Shown piece by piece: positions 5,655 to 6,937 of a stretch of 6,937 bases of DNA. Under the pieces are notes generated by a model that did no database searches, was not told the DNA's origin, and saw nothing but the letters and a program-made list of their open reading frames with translations. Both the position numbers and the translations under genes were made by a program. The first letter of the stretch is position 1. The number at the start of each line of letters is the position of its first letter. Source of the stretch: Pseudomonadota bacterium (GTDB taxonomy: Bacteria; Pseudomonadota; Gammaproteobacteria; Steroidobacterales; Steroidobacteraceae); NCBI GenBank assembly GCA_023423065.1, contig JAFAGC010000048.1, positions 1 through 6,937 on the forward strand, written 5' to 3'.

Positions 5655-6937
5655 ATGGGGGATGCCGCCATTGTGCTCGAGGCGCGCGACGTTTCGCGCG
5701 GCTTTCCCGGCGTGCAGGCGCTCGCGGGAGTCGACCTCACGCTGCGCGCGGGTGAAGTACACGCGCTGATGGGGCAGAACGGCGCGGGCAAGTCGACGCT
5801 GATCAAGGTCCTCACGGGCGTGCATTCGCCCGATGCCGGCACCATCAAACTACTCGGCAACGAAGTGCGGCCGACCTCCCCGCTGCACGCGCAGGATCTC
5901 GGCATCAGCGCCGTCCACCAGGAAAGCCACCTGCTGCCGAATCTCACCGTCGCGGAGAACATCTGCGCGGGCCGTTACCCGCGCCGCTCGTGGACGCGCG
6001 GCGGCGGCATCGACTGGCGCGAGACCAACCGGCGCGCGCGCGCGTTGCTCGCGGACCTCGGCATCGACATCGACGTCGAACAGCTCGCGGGCGGTCTGCC
6101 CGCCGCGCTCCAGCAGCTCGCGACCGTGGCGCGCGCCGTATCGACCGACGCCCGCGTACTGATCCTCGACGCGCCGACCTCGAGCCTCGACGCCGATGAA
6201 GTGAAGGCGTTGTTCGCGCTGATCCGCAAGCTGCGCGACAAGGGCGTCGCGATCCTGTTCGTCACGCACTTCCTCGACCAGGTCTACGAGATCTGCGACC
6301 GGATCACCGTCCTGCGCAACGGCAAGTTCGTCGGCGAATACGCCTGTGCGCGCCTCGACGCGCATGCGCTCGTGGCGGCGATGGTCGGGCGTGAGATCGC
6401 GATGGCGAAGACCACGGCGACCGGCGATCGAACTACCACCGACGCCGGCGCCACGGCCGCACCACCCGTGCTCGCCGCGCGCGGCGTCTCGCGTCGCGGC
6501 CAGCTCCAGCCGATGGACCTCGAACTGCATCGCGGCGAAGTCCTCGGACTCGCCGGCCTGCTCGGCTCGGGCCGCACGGAGCTCGCGCGCATCCTGTTCG
6601 CGCTCGACGCGAGCGATTCCGGCGAAATCTCGATGGACGGCACGCCCGTCGACATCGATTCGCCGTCGGACGCGCTGAAGCTCGGTCTCGGCTTCTGCCC
6701 CGAGGACCGTAAAGAGAGCGGCATCGTCGCCGAACTCTCCGTGCGGGAGAACATCGTGCTCGCGCTGCAGGCGCGCATGGGCCTCGGGAAATTCCTGCTG
6801 CCCGCCGAGCAGCGCGCGATCGCGGACAAGATGGTCGCGGCGCTCGGCATCAAGACCGCGAGCATCGAGACCCCCATCGGTCAGCTTTCGGGCGGCAACC
6901 AGCAGAAGGCGATCATCGGGCGCTGGCTGGCCACCAA
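5655..6937 (+). CDS. ytfR: YtfR-like sugar ABC transporter ATP-binding protein (3' end outside window)
   Basis: The frame stays open to the window edge (427 full codons of an expected 500 or so). It is a tandem two-domain CUT2 ATPase at the inner membrane, very like E. coli YtfR. Domain 1 has Walker A GQNGAGKST (40-48), the Q-loop in AVHQES, a degenerate signature (LPAAL instead of LSGGQ) and the switch histidine in VTHFLDQ. Its Walker B reads VLILDAPTSSLD (168-179), with Ala173 where the catalytic glutamate belongs. Domain 2 has the usual degenerate Walker A GLLGSGRT (301-308, Arg for Lys), the family motif FCPEDRK and a perfect signature LSGGNQQK (411-418). The sequence stops before Walker B of domain 2. 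I chose ATG 5655; GTG 5673, with GGGGGA 10 nt upstream, is a credible alternative that gives an MLEARDVS start. Permease genes are expected downstream. Confidence 0.94.
   Translation, partial: MGDAAIVLEARDVSRGFPGVQALAGVDLTLRAGEVHALMGQNGAGKSTLIKVLTGVHSPDAGTIKLLGNEVRPTSPLHAQDLGISAVHQESHLLPNLTVAENICAGRYPRRSWTRGGGIDWRETNRRARALLADLGIDIDVEQLAGGLPAALQQLATVARAVSTDARVLILDAPTSSLDADEVKALFALIRKLRDKGVAILFVTHFLDQVYEICDRITVLRNGKFVGEYACARLDAHALVAAMVGREIAMAKTTATGDRTTTDAGATAAPPVLAARGVSRRGQLQPMDLELHRGEVLGLAGLLGSGRTELARILFALDASDSGEISMDGTPVDIDSPSDALKLGLGFCPEDRKESGIVAELSVRENIVLALQARMGLGKFLLPAEQRAIADKMVAALGIKTASIETPIGQLSGGNQQKAIIGRWLAT

Noticed and set aside
6090..6130. Degenerate signature motif (LPAAL) in domain 1 of the ATPase, as a sign of decay
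   Set aside because: E. coli YtfR also has a non-consensus signature at this place (FSVAM as I recall it), so it is a family trait, unlike the missing glutamate.
5850..6877. Minus-strand open frames of about 200 codons opposite the ABC ATPase
   Set aside because: The plus frame contains Walker A, H-loop and LSGGNQQK motifs in order; the antisense frames show none.

Overview
The window looks like chromosomal DNA of a GC-rich proteobacterium. Most genes use strongly G/C-ending codons, the single tRNA encodes its own CCA end, and the proteins resemble Gram-negative families (LepB, E. coli YtfQ/YtfR, Caulobacter XylB, rhizobial L-arabinonate dehydratase). A gammaproteobacterium of the Xanthomonadales/Steroidobacter type is my best guess. 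This is inference, and an alphaproteobacterium cannot be excluded.

Left part (1-1024): a possible last few codons of an upstream gene end at a U-rich hairpin. A minus-strand tRNA-Arg(UCG) follows, and diverging from it is a short, single-gene type I signal peptidase (lepB). The 42 bp between lepB and the next, convergent gene are almost entirely one long imperfect palindrome.

Right part (1025-6937): a sugar-acid catabolism and uptake locus built around a divergent promoter region of 108 bp. To the left (minus strand) is an IlvD/Edd-family dehydratase with all the marks of the L-arabinonate/D-galactonate dehydratase clade. To the right (plus strand) is a tight operon with gaps of 3, 17 and 11 bp: a XylB-like short-chain sugar 1-dehydrogenase, an FAH-fold AraD1/GguC protein, a YtfQ-like sugar-binding lipoprotein, and a YtfR-like double-domain ABC ATPase that runs off the window end.

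Together these fit import of a furanose-capable sugar, most likely L-arabinose (alternatively D-galactose or D-fucose), and its non-phosphorylative oxidation: sugar to lactone/aldonate (SDR), to 2-keto-3-deoxy-acid (IlvD type), then onward by the FAH-fold enzyme toward alpha-ketoglutarate semialdehyde. The lactonase, the semialdehyde dehydrogenase, the permeases and a regulator are not in the window; some probably lie to the right.

I see no exotic new system. The points most worth a second look are an ABC ATPase lacking the catalytic Walker B glutamate in its first domain, a lipobox on the binding protein, an abrupt codon-usage break inside the dehydrogenase gene, the intergenic palindrome, and the repeat-rich divergent control region.
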